Positions 26,133 through 35,838 of a DNA stretch of 64,000 bases are shown one piece after another. Made by a program: the position numbers and the translations under genes. Source of the DNA: Aquimarina sp. MMG016 (GTDB taxonomy: Bacteria; Bacteroidota; Bacteroidia; Flavobacteriales; Flavobacteriaceae); assembly GCF_018100805.1 (NCBI RefSeq), contig NZ_JAGJEA010000006.1:124001-188000 (forward strand), in the 5' to 3' direction. Within the stretch, counting starts at the first letter, position 1, and each line of letters begins with the position of its first letter. Below the pieces are notes generated by a model that was not told where the DNA came from, searched no databases, and saw only the letters and a program-made list of their open reading frames with translations.

Positions 26133-29063
26133 ATGAAAACATTTACTAAAAGCGCATTGTTTTTGTTGTGGTTGATACCAATGAGCTTTTTTGCGCAGTC
26201 CACTGTAACTGGTACAGTGACTGATGCTGGAAACGGACAACCGATTCCCGGTGTAAATATCATTGTTAAGGGAACAACAAACGGAACTACAACGGATTTT
26301 GATGGAATTTATTCTGTGAATAATGTAAACAATGGAGATATACTTGTATTCTCCTATGTTGGATTTATTGCACAAGAATTCACTTATTCAGGTCAATCCT
26401 CATTAAATGTAGTCTTAGAAGAAGACACGGCTCAATTAGAGCAAGTGGTACTAATTGGATATGGTACTTCTCGTAAAAAAGATTTAACAGGATCTGTAGC
26501 ACTAGTAACATCAGACAATTTTAACACAGGTAATAATGTTACCGCAGAAAACCTAGTTACTGGTCGAGTTGCAGGTGTTAATATTAATACTGGTGGTGGT
26601 CCTGCTGCAAACTCTGAAATTAGAATTAGAGGTGGTGCATCATTAAATGCATCTAACGACCCTTTAATTGTAGTGGATGGGTTACCATTGTATGATCCAC
26701 GTGATCTATCAAATGGTTCAAGATCTGTTCTTTCTGCTATTAACCCAAATGATATTGAATCATTTTCTATTCTTAAGGATGCATCTTCTGCCGCTATTTA
26801 TGGTAACCGTGGTGCAAATGGGGTAATTATTATTACAACTAAAAAAGGTAGGAAGAAACTACAAATATCACTTGATTCTAAAACAACTGTAAACAGATTA
26901 CCTCAAACTATTGATGTTTTTTCTGCAGATGACTACCGTGATTATATAACTACCAATTTCCCGGACAGAGTAGATTTGTTAGGAAATGCTAGTACAGATT
27001 GGCAGGATGAAATATATAGAGATGCATTTTCCGCAGATCATAACTTATCCATTAGCGGATCTTTATTAGGTGATGTTTTACCTGCTCGTTTAGCGATTGG
27101 AAGATCTGATCAAGAAGGATTAAGATTAACTTCTAAATTCGAGAGAACATCTACTTCACTTTCTTTAAACCCAAGACTTTTTAATGGTCATCTTAAGATT
27201 GACTTAAATGGTAACTTGAATTTTGAAAAAAATAGATTTGCACCTGGTGTTGAAGGAGCTGCATTAACATTTAACCCTACTCAACCTGTATTTGATCCTT
27301 CTTCTCCTTATGGAGGTTATTTTGAGTATTTAAATGCTAATGGATTTGCACAGAACAACGTACAGAGAAACCCAGTTGCTCAATTACAACAAACCAGAGA
27401 TATTGCTAACGTAAGAAGATACTATGGTAATATAAAGTTTGATTATAAATTACATTTCTTTCCTGATCTAAGAGCAGTGCTGAACTTAGGTGTTGATAAC
27501 TCATTAACCAAGCGAACTTCAGAAACAGACATTAATAGTGCAACTGGATTTAATGCTTCTGAAGGAGAATTTAACGGTTCCAAATCAGATACTGACTTAG
27601 AGGTTTCTAATAAACTTTTGGATGCTTATTTAGTATATAACAAAACATTAGGTTCTTTTGATATTGAAGCTACTGGTGGTTATTCTTATCAGAAACTGGA
27701 ACTAGAAAAATTTGAAACATTTGATCAAAGAAATCCAACCGATAATGAACCAGATGAAACTATTGCTGGAGACGCAGTATTATTGGCTTATTTCTTAAGA
27801 ACCAATTTTAAACTTAATGACAGATATTTCCTATCAGGTTCTATACGTCGAGATGGTTCTTCAAGATTTGGACCAGACAATAGATGGGGTTATTTTCCAG
27901 CTGTATCTTTTGGATGGCAAATAAGTGAGGAAGGGTTCTTAAAGAATTCATCTACATTGAGTAATTTAAAACTTAGATTAGGATATGGTATCACAGGTCA
28001 GCAAGATATTTCTGCAGCTTTCGATTACATAGCTAGATATGGTACAGGTAATTCTAATTCACAGTATATCCTTGGTGGAGAAGTAATAAATATTGCACAG
28101 CCTCAATTTAGAAATGAAGGTATAGAGTGGGAAAAAATTTCTGAATACAATGTTGGTTTAGATTACGGTTTCTTTAATGATCGTATTACTGGAGCTGTAG
28201 ATGTGTTTAGAAAAGAATCTGATGATCTTTTATCACAGGCACCTATTGCAGATGGTGCTAACTTCTCTAACTCAGGTTTCCAAAATATTGGTAAATTTGT
28301 AACAGAAGGAATAGAGTTTTCTATTAGCGCTGATATTATCAATACTGATGATGCAAACTGGAATTTAAGTTATAATACAACATTTATTGATAGAGAAATT
28401 GAAACACTTGCTTTTGGACAAGATATTTTAACTGGAGGTATTAGTGGTGGAACCGGTAACAATATCCAGGTTCAAAGAGAAGGAGAAGCACCTAATTCAT
28501 TCTTTACTCGTGCTCAGATTTATGATGCTAATGGTAACCCAATAGAAGGAGCATACGCAGATCTTAATGGTGATGGAGTAATTAATGCTAATGACAGATA
28601 TATCTCTGGTAATGGAACTGCAGATATCACTATGGGACTTCAATCAAATTTGAATTACAAAAATTTTGACTTTAGCTTTAGTCTTAGAGCCAGTTTAGGA
28701 AACGAGATTTATAATAATGTTGCTTCTTCTAATGCACAATCAGGGAATGTTTTTAGAACAGTATTAAATAACATCCCGACATCTGCTTTAGAAACTAATT
28801 TTGTAAATACTCCAGACGTAATTCTTTCTGATTTTTATGTAGAGGACGCTTCTTTCTTAAGAATGGATAATATTACTCTAGGATATACGCTAAGAGATGT
28901 TATGAAGGGTGTATCTAGTCTAAGACTATGGGGTGGTGTTCAAAATGCTTTTGTAATCACTGACTACTCAGGTCTAGATCCTGAAATTGCCAATAATGGT
29001 ATAGACAACACAATATTCCCAAGAGGACGTACTTTGTTATTTGGAATAAATTATAAATATTAA
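26133..29063 (+). CDS. susC: SusC-like TonB-dependent outer-membrane receptor
   Basis: Outer-membrane transporter of 976 residues that imports glucan oligosaccharides together with SusD, powered by TonB/ExbBD. Signal peptide ending FAQS, then a carboxypeptidase-regulatory-like domain (VTGTVTDAGNGQPIPGVNIIVKGT), TonB box region (EQVVLIGYGTSRKKDLTG), plug (about 110-230, ILKDASSAAIYGNRGANGVIIITT) and a C-terminal barrel ending LLFGINYKY, with a terminal aromatic. It is the first gene of susC-susD-susE-amylase, 11 bases before susD. Starch/maltodextrin specificity follows from the neighbouring enzymes. Confidence 0.96.
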   Translation: MKTFTKSALFLLWLIPMSFFAQSTVTGTVTDAGNGQPIPGVNIIVKGTTNGTTTDFDGIYSVNNVNNGDILVFSYVGFIAQEFTYSGQSSLNVVLEEDTAQLEQVVLIGYGTSRKKDLTGSVALVTSDNFNTGNNVTAENLVTGRVAGVNINTGGGPAANSEIRIRGGASLNASNDPLIVVDGLPLYDPRDLSNGSRSVLSAINPNDIESFSILKDASSAAIYGNRGANGVIIITTKKGRKKLQISLDSKTTVNRLPQTIDVFSADDYRDYITTNFPDRVDLLGNASTDWQDEIYRDAFSADHNLSISGSLLGDVLPARLAIGRSDQEGLRLTSKFERTSTSLSLNPRLFNGHLKIDLNGNLNFEKNRFAPGVEGAALTFNPTQPVFDPSSPYGGYFEYLNANGFAQNNVQRNPVAQLQQTRDIANVRRYYGNIKFDYKLHFFPDLRAVLNLGVDNSLTKRTSETDINSATGFNASEGEFNGSKSDTDLEVSNKLLDAYLVYNKTLGSFDIEATGGYSYQKLELEKFETFDQRNPTDNEPDETIAGDAVLLAYFLRTNFKLNDRYFLSGSIRRDGSSRFGPDNRWGYFPAVSFGWQISEEGFLKNSSTLSNLKLRLGYGITGQQDISAAFDYIARYGTGNSNSQYILGGEVINIAQPQFRNEGIEWEKISEYNVGLDYGFFNDRITGAVDVFRKESDDLLSQAPIADGANFSNSGFQNIGKFVTEGIEFSISADIINTDDANWNLSYNTTFIDREIETLAFGQDILTGGISGGTGNNIQVQREGEAPNSFFTRAQIYDANGNPIEGAYADLNGDGVINANDRYISGNGTADITMGLQSNLNYKNFDFSFSLRASLGNEIYNNVASSNAQSGNVFRTVLNNIPTSALETNFVNTPDVILSDFYVEDASFLRMDNITLGYTLRDVMKGVSSLRLWGGVQNAFVITDYSGLDPEIANNGIDNTIFPRGRTLLFGINYKY

Positions 29064-29074
29064 AAACATAAGAA

Positions 29075-30730
29075 ATGAAACTAAATAAAATATTTTTATA
29101 CGCATTTCTGTTCATAGGTATATTTACCTCTTGTGAAGGAGATTTAGATGTAGAGCTGGAAGACGATGATATAACCACATCAGATGATCTATTTAGTGGT
29201 CCTGATGCTTATAAACGTGCGATTGCAGGAGTTTATGCAAATTTATCTTTAGTAGGACTAAATGGTGCCGGAACCTCAAATATTTCTGGACTTGACGCAG
29301 GTACAGGTCAATATATGAGAGGACTTTTTAACTTACAGAATTTATCTACTGATGAAGTAATATGGACTTTTGAAAATGACCCCGGACTTCGTGGAATGCA
29401 AAGAAATTCTTGGGGTGCTAATAATGTTTTGATTTTAGGAGTTTTTGCTAGAGCAACTTTCCAAGTAGCATTAGCCAATGAATTCTTACGTCAAACCACC
29501 GATGACAAGTTAAATGAAAGAGGTGTAAGTCCTGATTTAAGAGCTGAGATAGCCACTTTCAGAGCAGAAGCTAGAGTATTAAGAGCTCTAGCATATTATC
29601 ATTTAATGGACATGTTCGGTAGAGCACCAAAATTGACAGAAAATGATCCTGTTGGATTTATACAAGGGCCTGAAATGTTAAGACCTGAGATGTTTGCTTT
29701 TATTGAAAGTGAATTACTAGCTGTAGACGCTGCACTTATAGATATTAATGCAGGTTCTGCTTCAGAATATGCTAGAGTAGATAAAGGAGTGGCTAAAATG
29801 ATTTTAGCAAAGATCTACCTTAATGCAGAAGTATATTTAGGTACCGGACAAGGAAGGTATGCTGATTGTCTAAGCGTGTGTAGTGAATTGATTAATGGTG
29901 GTTATTCTCTTGCTCCTAATTATTTGTACAATTTTATGGCAGATAATAATTCTAATGGTGCACAGAATGAAATTATATTCCCAATTGTTAATGACGGAGT
30001 TAATACTCAAAATTTTGGAGGAACAACCATTCTTATCCAAGGTACCGTAAATGGTAATACCGATTTCGAACCTACTGGAGCAACTTTAGGTGTTCAAGAT
30101 GGTGGATTTGGTGGTCTGTACAGATTAAGAAAAGAGTTTGCAGAGTTATTTACTGCTGACCCTCTTTTTGCAAATGATGGTAGAAATACTGTGGTAACCC
30201 AAGATAGTAATGGTGTTGATGCACCAGTTGACAGACCAATAGATATTGATAATATTGGTGACAACTCTCAAGGGTATTTAATCGCAAAATATACGAACCG
30301 TACCTCTACTGGAGACGCAGGATCTAATACATTATTTACAGATACAGATTTCCCATTATTTAGATTAGCCGATGTATACTTAATGTATGCAGAATCACAT
30401 CTAAGAGGTGGTGGTGGAGATATTACAACAGCTACAGGATATGTAAATCAACTTAGAGAAAGAGCATTTGGTAATACTTCTGCAAACATTGCTGAAGGTG
30501 ACTTAACTCTTGATTTCTTAATTGACGAAAGATCTAGAGAACTACACTGGGAGAGTCATAGAAGACAAGACCTTATTCGTTTTGATCGATATACCGGAGG
30601 AACATATAACTGGACATATAAAGGAGGACCACAAAATGGTACTGCGATCTCAGATAACTTTAAACTTTTCCCTGTTCCGACACAAAGTTTATCAACAAAC
30701 CAAAACCTAGGGCAAAACCCTGGATACTAA
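29075..30730 (+). CDS. susD: SusD-like glycan-binding outer-membrane lipoprotein
   Basis: Surface lipoprotein of 551 residues that lids the SusC channel and binds glucan. Lipobox FTSC (Cys20) is followed by acidic residues (EGDLDVELEDDD), typical of the surface-export signal of this phylum. The RagB/SusD helical fold is seen in FRAEARVLRALAYYHLMDMFG (N-terminal SusD-like domain) and in FRLADVYLMYAES and the LIDERSRELHWESHRRQDLIRF block (C-terminal SusD domain). It is translated 11 bases after susC. Confidence 0.96.
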   Translation: MKLNKIFLYAFLFIGIFTSCEGDLDVELEDDDITTSDDLFSGPDAYKRAIAGVYANLSLVGLNGAGTSNISGLDAGTGQYMRGLFNLQNLSTDEVIWTFENDPGLRGMQRNSWGANNVLILGVFARATFQVALANEFLRQTTDDKLNERGVSPDLRAEIATFRAEARVLRALAYYHLMDMFGRAPKLTENDPVGFIQGPEMLRPEMFAFIESELLAVDAALIDINAGSASEYARVDKGVAKMILAKIYLNAEVYLGTGQGRYADCLSVCSELINGGYSLAPNYLYNFMADNNSNGAQNEIIFPIVNDGVNTQNFGGTTILIQGTVNGNTDFEPTGATLGVQDGGFGGLYRLRKEFAELFTADPLFANDGRNTVVTQDSNGVDAPVDRPIDIDNIGDNSQGYLIAKYTNRTSTGDAGSNTLFTDTDFPLFRLADVYLMYAESHLRGGGGDITTATGYVNQLRERAFGNTSANIAEGDLTLDFLIDERSRELHWESHRRQDLIRFDRYTGGTYNWTYKGGPQNGTAISDNFKLFPVPTQSLSTNQNLGQNPGY

Positions 30731-30760
30731 AAATTATTTAAAATTTAATTTATATAAGTC

Positions 30761-31894
30761 ATGAAAAAGATATCAAACTTAATTTTAGCATTTATAGCTG
30801 TAATTAGCTTTAATGCTTGTGTAGAAGACGATGAACCTACATTTATGATTGAGCCTACTCAATCTACAGGACCGGCAATTACAACTGCAAATGCAGCAGT
30901 AACATTAGATAGAGATTTAAAAGATTTCCCTGCGTATACTTTGGTATGGGATGATGCTTCTTATAATATTCTTACTCCAATAACATATACTATAGAAGCT
31001 GGAGTTGGCGGTACTGGATTTGCAACACCAAACGTTGCTGCTCAAACTAGTTCTCGTTCTTTTTCCTGGACCATTGAAGAGTTAAATAGTCTAGCAATTT
31101 CTACCGGTCTTGCGGATAATACGGAAGGTACTTTAGAACTTCGTGTGGTTTCTTCTATTGGAACTAACGGTGGGTCTTCTTTTGAGTCTAATGCTGTGGT
31201 TTTAACAGTAACTCCTTATCCAGCTGTAATACCGCAAAAAGATCTTTTCTTGGTGGGTAATGCTACTGCTCCAGGATGGGAAAATGATGGTGTTGCAGCT
31301 AGTACACACCCTAACCCTCCTCTTGTTAGAGATCCAAATAACGTTAATGAGTTTAAGTATACCGGTAGATTACTTGGAGGAAGTAATGCTTTTAAATTTT
31401 TAGAGGTTATTGGTCAATGGCAACCACAATGGGGTACTAATGATGGTAGTACCTTATCAGTAAATGATGGTTCAGGCTCTGATCCTAATCCATTTAGTGT
31501 AGGAACAGATGGTTATTATGAAATTACTGCTAACATTGAAGATAATACATTTTCTATTGTTGCTTTTGATGCTAGTTCTGCTCCAACGTATGCTACTATT
31601 GCTATTATTGGTTCTTCTAGAACAGGAGATGATACTGGATGGGGTGGTGATGATACTGATATGACAAAATCATCATTTGACGAGCATTTATGGTATATCC
31701 AGGATGTTACTTTATTTGATGGTGTTCTTAAGTTTAGACATAGTAATGACTGGCCAGGTAACTGGGGAGGAACGACTGCAATTAGTGGTGAAACGACAAC
31801 TGCCGGAGATCCACCAGCAATCCCAGTAAGTGCTGGTACTTATGACATCTGGTTCAATGATTTAGATGGACGTTACATTTTTATTGTTAAATAA
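30761..31894 (+). CDS. SusE-like starch-binding lipoprotein
   Basis: Surface lipoprotein of 377 residues. Lipobox FNAC (Cys20) followed by VEDDE. The first third is a SusE N-terminal (immunoglobulin-like) domain (DLKDFPAYTLVWDDASYN). Two SusE/SusF-type carbohydrate-binding repeats follow: LFLVGNATAPGWENDG and IAIIGSSRTGDDTGWGGDDT, each with aromatic residues suited to stacking on glucose rings. It lies between susD and the amylase gene. It probably holds starch at the cell surface and is not itself an enzyme. Confidence 0.88.
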   Translation: MKKISNLILAFIAVISFNACVEDDEPTFMIEPTQSTGPAITTANAAVTLDRDLKDFPAYTLVWDDASYNILTPITYTIEAGVGGTGFATPNVAAQTSSRSFSWTIEELNSLAISTGLADNTEGTLELRVVSSIGTNGGSSFESNAVVLTVTPYPAVIPQKDLFLVGNATAPGWENDGVAASTHPNPPLVRDPNNVNEFKYTGRLLGGSNAFKFLEVIGQWQPQWGTNDGSTLSVNDGSGSDPNPFSVGTDGYYEITANIEDNTFSIVAFDASSAPTYATIAIIGSSRTGDDTGWGGDDTDMTKSSFDEHLWYIQDVTLFDGVLKFRHSNDWPGNWGGTTAISGETTTAGDPPAIPVSAGTYDIWFNDLDGRYIFIVK

Positions 31895-31920
31895 CCAAGT
31901 GTAAATACTAAAAAATAGAG

Positions 31921-33369
31921 ATGAAAAATATAAAAAATATATCAACCAGAGCTATCCTCCTAGGAGGGTTAGCTCTCGGTTTATACTCTTGTGTAGAAGA
32001 TGATGATTCTACTACAAATACAGGAGTTGATGTTGTAATACAAAATGTAAAATTAGACCTAAATCAGTTTAGAAAAGCTGATGCTGGTGTAATGATGCAG
32101 GCCTTTTATTGGGATGTAGAACCTCGTGGTGCATGGTATGACGAAGTAAGTAGTAAAATTGATGATTGGGCTGCTTCGGGTGTCAATAGAATATGGCTTC
32201 CAGCACCAGGAAAAGGTCAATCAGGAGGCTTTTCTATGGGATATGACCCTTCAGATTATTTTGATGTAGGCGAGTTTGATCAACAAGGAAGTGTTGAAAC
32301 TCGTTTCGGCTCGAGAGCTGAACTAGAAAGCTTGATTCAAAAATCTCATAGCAAAAATATTGAGGTAGTAGCTGATATTGTAATGGGTCATAATTCTGGT
32401 GGTGGTCTTCAAGAGAATCCTTTCAGACCAGGAGATACTGAAGTTTATTCTTTATTTAATGAAGATAATGGTAATGCTTCTGGTAAATTTAACCGCTCTT
32501 ATGAACATTTCCACCCAAATGATATCCATGACAATGATGAGCAGGCCTTGTTTTTTGAAAAAACAGATTTATGCCATGATCAACAATATGTTCAAGATTG
32601 GTTATGGGGACGTGATGATTCTGTAGCAGAGTTTTATAAATCTTTAGGTTTTGATGGATGGCGTTTTGATTATGTAAAGAGTTTTGCTCCTAAATGGGTA
32701 ACAGCTTGGAATGACAAAGTTGGAGGTTTCTCTGTAGGTGAAAATTTTGATGGTAATGAGCAAGTTCTTAAAGATTGGGTAGATGCTTCGGGATCTCCGG
32801 CTTTCGATTTTGCATGTTTCTACAGGTTAGATGAAACACTAGATAGAGCTAAAGATCTAACAGCACTAGGCGATGCTGGAAATATGCTAAGAAAGTTAGA
32901 CCCTGACAATGCAGTTACTTTTACAGCTAATCATGATACAGAAAAAGATCCGAATCCTGATAATAGAATTAGCTATGCTAACAAGTTATTAGCTTATTCT
33001 TATATCCTTACACACGACGGATATCCAACTATTTTCTATAGTGATTATGAAAATGATTCTTTTAAAGGAAAATTAAAGGATTTAATTCTTATCTATAATA
33101 CTATTGCTACAGGAGATGTAGAGGTTTTAGTTGCTAATGAAAATGAATATATCATGAGAAGAAATGGTACTGGCAGTAACCCAGGTCTGATTCTTTATAT
33201 GAATATAAGTAGTAATACTAAGCAATATGAGGTAAGTACAAACTGGAACAATAGAAGACTGGCTGATTATGCTAATAATTCTAAAGCTACTCCAGTTACC
33301 GATGGAAGTGGAAACACTACTATCTATGCACCAGGTAAAAGTTTTACAATCTGGTCTATTGCTCAGTAG
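31921..33369 (+). CDS. Surface GH13 alpha-amylase lipoprotein (SusG role)
   Basis: Alpha-amylase of 482 residues with a lipobox LYSC (Cys24) and following VEDDDS, so probably on the cell surface. The barrel starts near residue 57 (VMMQAFYWDVEPRGAWYDEV). Conserved residues are VADIVMGHN, nucleophile D250 (GWRFDYVK), acid/base E274 (VGENFD) and D339 (TANHDTEKD). The sequence looks like the calcium-dependent plant/archaeal-type amylase branch more than SusG itself. As last gene of the sus operon it would make the first cuts in starch before uptake through SusCD. Confidence 0.92.
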   Translation: MKNIKNISTRAILLGGLALGLYSCVEDDDSTTNTGVDVVIQNVKLDLNQFRKADAGVMMQAFYWDVEPRGAWYDEVSSKIDDWAASGVNRIWLPAPGKGQSGGFSMGYDPSDYFDVGEFDQQGSVETRFGSRAELESLIQKSHSKNIEVVADIVMGHNSGGGLQENPFRPGDTEVYSLFNEDNGNASGKFNRSYEHFHPNDIHDNDEQALFFEKTDLCHDQQYVQDWLWGRDDSVAEFYKSLGFDGWRFDYVKSFAPKWVTAWNDKVGGFSVGENFDGNEQVLKDWVDASGSPAFDFACFYRLDETLDRAKDLTALGDAGNMLRKLDPDNAVTFTANHDTEKDPNPDNRISYANKLLAYSYILTHDGYPTIFYSDYENDSFKGKLKDLILIYNTIATGDVEVLVANENEYIMRRNGTGSNPGLILYMNISSNTKQYEVSTNWNNRRLADYANNSKATPVTDGSGNTTIYAPGKSFTIWSIAQ

Positions 33370-33421
33370 GAGTTAGCCAAAATTTGGGATGAAACCCAAA
33401 TAATTCGACTACAGTTTTATC

Positions 33422-33455
33422 AAAAGAGTGTTTTTTAAAAAACACTCTTTTTTTG
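33422..33455 (+). terminator. Strong intrinsic terminator of the sus operon
   Basis: Perfect palindrome AAAGAGTGTTTTTT (33423-33436) / AAAAAACACTCTTT (33437-33450) followed by a T-run to 33454. The pairing of the middle A/T bases is limited by loop formation, but the outer stem is 8 bp or more. Confidence 0.9.
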
Positions 33456-33545
33456 TTTCTTTATACCAAAATCTAAGGTATAGTATAATCGAAAAGAATT
33501 ACTTTTCTTTGTAGAAGATCTTATTACACAAAATTAAAACTCTGA

Positions 33546-35750
33546 ATGCCAAAATTTCCTTTTTATAAACAAGCTGAATCTAAAGATTGTGGACCTACCT
33601 GTATCAAGATTATAGCTAAGCACTATGGAAAAATTTTAAATACCCAAAAGCTAAGATCATTGAGTGAAACCACCCGAGAGGGAAGCTCACTGTTAGGACT
33701 TAGTGATGCTGTAGAAGAAATAGGATTCAGGTCTCTGGGAGTTAAACTCTCTCTCAATAAACTACAAGAAGTACCCCTACCCTGTATTGTTCACTGGAAT
33801 AAAGTTCACTATGTGGTTGTATATAAGATAAAGACCTCCCGAAAAGGAGATATGACCATTTATGTATCGGATCCTGCACATGGGTTAATAACATACAATA
33901 AAGATGAATTTATTAAAGCTTGGATTGGAAACAATGCAGATGAACATACAGAAGAAGGTGTTGCCTTATTACTAGAACCTACTCCAAAGTTTTACAGTGA
34001 TAATCTAGATGAAGAGGATGAAAAGTTTGGCTTTAAGTTTATTTCAAAATATGTTTTTAAATACAAAGCATTTCTTTTTCAATTAATCCTTGGTCTTGCA
34101 GCAGGTAGTTTATTACAACTTATTACTCCTTTCTTAACACAGAGCATTGTAGATGTAGGGATCGAGAATCAAGATATTGACTTTGTATATCTGGTATTGA
34201 TCGCTATGCTTTCACTATTTATTGGTCGAACACTGATTGATGTTTTAAGAAGTTGGATATTACTTCATCTCAGTACTAGAATTAATATTTCGCTTATTTC
34301 TGACTTTTTCATCAAATTAATGAATTTACCTATCTCCTACTTTGATGTGAAAATGACAGGAGATTTATTACAACGTATTAATGACCATAAACGTATAGAA
34401 CAGATATTAACAATGTCTTCATTGAACACGCTATTTTCTATGGTTAATTTAATAGTCTATAGCTTTGTTCTAATATATTATAGTGTTCCAATTTTTACAA
34501 TTTTTGCCATAGGAAGTGTTTTCTACTTTGCGTGGATACTTGTCTTTTTCAAAAAGAGAAAGAAACTAGATTACAAAAGGTTTTCTCAGATTAGCGAGGA
34601 GCAAAGTAAAGTAATTGAATTGGTAAATGGCATGCAGGAAATAAAACTCCATAATGCCGAAAAAAGAAAGCGATGGAATTGGGAATTTGTTCAGGCCAAG
34701 CTTTTCAAAATATCAATTGAAAATCTGGCTCTTGAACAATATCAAAGTGTAGGATCTTCATTCATTAATGAATTAAAAAATATTCTTATCACCGTATTAT
34801 CCGCCAAACTGGTTATCGATGGCGATATTACCTTAGGTATGATGCTAGCAATTACAGCTATTGTTGGTCAATTGAATGCTCCAATCACACAGCTTATTAA
34901 TTTCTTAAGAGAGTTACAAGATGCACAGATTTCACTAGAACGTTTAGGTGAGATTCATAATAAAGAAGATGAAGAACATCCTGGTGATGAAAAGATTAGA
35001 GAAATTCCTGAAAACTCAGGTTTTATGATAAAAGGGCTTAATTTTAGATATGTAGGATCCGACAAACCGGTTTTAGAAAATTTGGATCTTAACATCCCTG
35101 CAAATAAAATTACAGCAGTAGTTGGAGTGAGTGGTAGTGGAAAAACTACGTTAATGAAACTCTTACTGAAATTTTATGAACCTGAAAATGGGCAGATATT
35201 TATTGGTACACATGATTTACAAAATGTATCCCAAAAAGCGTGGAGAGATCAATTTGGGGTAGTGATGCAGGAAGGATATATATTCAATGATACTATAGCC
35301 AATAATATTGCCGTAGGAGAAGATTATGTAGACAAGAATAAACTAGCTCACGCTGTTGAAGTTGCAAATATTAAAGAATTTATTGAGTCTTTACCACTAT
35401 CCTATAATACAAAAATTGGTATGGAAGGTGTAGGACTAAGCACAGGACAGAAACAACGCTTGTTTATCGCTAGGGCTGTGTATAAAAACCCTAAGTTCTT
35501 ATTCTTTGATGAAGCCACTTCTGCCTTGGATGCTAATAATGAAAAGAAGATCATGGAGAATCTGGACATGTTCTTTAAGGATAAAACGGTAATGGTTATA
35601 GCTCATCGACTAAGTACAGTAAAAAATGCTCATCAAATTGTAGTATTAGATCAAGGAGAAATTGTAGAAGTTGGAAATCATCAAGAATTAGTTGAAAAGA
35701 AAGGAAACTATTTTAACTTAGTTAAAAACCAACTTGAATTAGGAAAGTAA
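33546..35750 (+). CDS. Peptidase-containing (C39) ABC exporter
   Basis: Bacteriocin/peptide exporter of 734 residues. N-terminal C39 peptidase: catalytic C15 (SKDCGPTC), H88 (NKVHYVVVY) and D109 (VSDPAHG), so leader-cleaving activity is plausible. Membrane domain about 165-450 with six segments. The nucleotide-binding domain has Walker A GVSGSGKTT, signature LSTGQKQR, Walker B FFDEATSALD and the switch His in IAHRLST. The HlyD partner starts 88 bases downstream. Such exporters cut double-glycine leader peptides from their cargo during export, but no small double-glycine precursor is seen near it. Confidence 0.92.
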   Translation: MPKFPFYKQAESKDCGPTCIKIIAKHYGKILNTQKLRSLSETTREGSSLLGLSDAVEEIGFRSLGVKLSLNKLQEVPLPCIVHWNKVHYVVVYKIKTSRKGDMTIYVSDPAHGLITYNKDEFIKAWIGNNADEHTEEGVALLLEPTPKFYSDNLDEEDEKFGFKFISKYVFKYKAFLFQLILGLAAGSLLQLITPFLTQSIVDVGIENQDIDFVYLVLIAMLSLFIGRTLIDVLRSWILLHLSTRINISLISDFFIKLMNLPISYFDVKMTGDLLQRINDHKRIEQILTMSSLNTLFSMVNLIVYSFVLIYYSVPIFTIFAIGSVFYFAWILVFFKKRKKLDYKRFSQISEEQSKVIELVNGMQEIKLHNAEKRKRWNWEFVQAKLFKISIENLALEQYQSVGSSFINELKNILITVLSAKLVIDGDITLGMMLAITAIVGQLNAPITQLINFLRELQDAQISLERLGEIHNKEDEEHPGDEKIREIPENSGFMIKGLNFRYVGSDKPVLENLDLNIPANKITAVVGVSGSGKTTLMKLLLKFYEPENGQIFIGTHDLQNVSQKAWRDQFGVVMQEGYIFNDTIANNIAVGEDYVDKNKLAHAVEVANIKEFIESLPLSYNTKIGMEGVGLSTGQKQRLFIARAVYKNPKFLFFDEATSALDANNEKKIMENLDMFFKDKTVMVIAHRLSTVKNAHQIVVLDQGEIVEVGNHQELVEKKGNYFNLVKNQLELGK

Positions 35751-35838
35751 TAACAAAATACGATTTTAGAAGTACGATCTAAGGATTTTATTGATAATAG
35801 AATATCGTAAATCAAAAATCTCAATTCGTAATAAAAAT

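Noticed and set aside
33458-33506. Small inverted repeats TATACC/GGTATA and GAAAAG/CTTTTC before the C39 exporter
   Set aside because: Arms are only six bases in AT-rich DNA, and no second copy was noticed.
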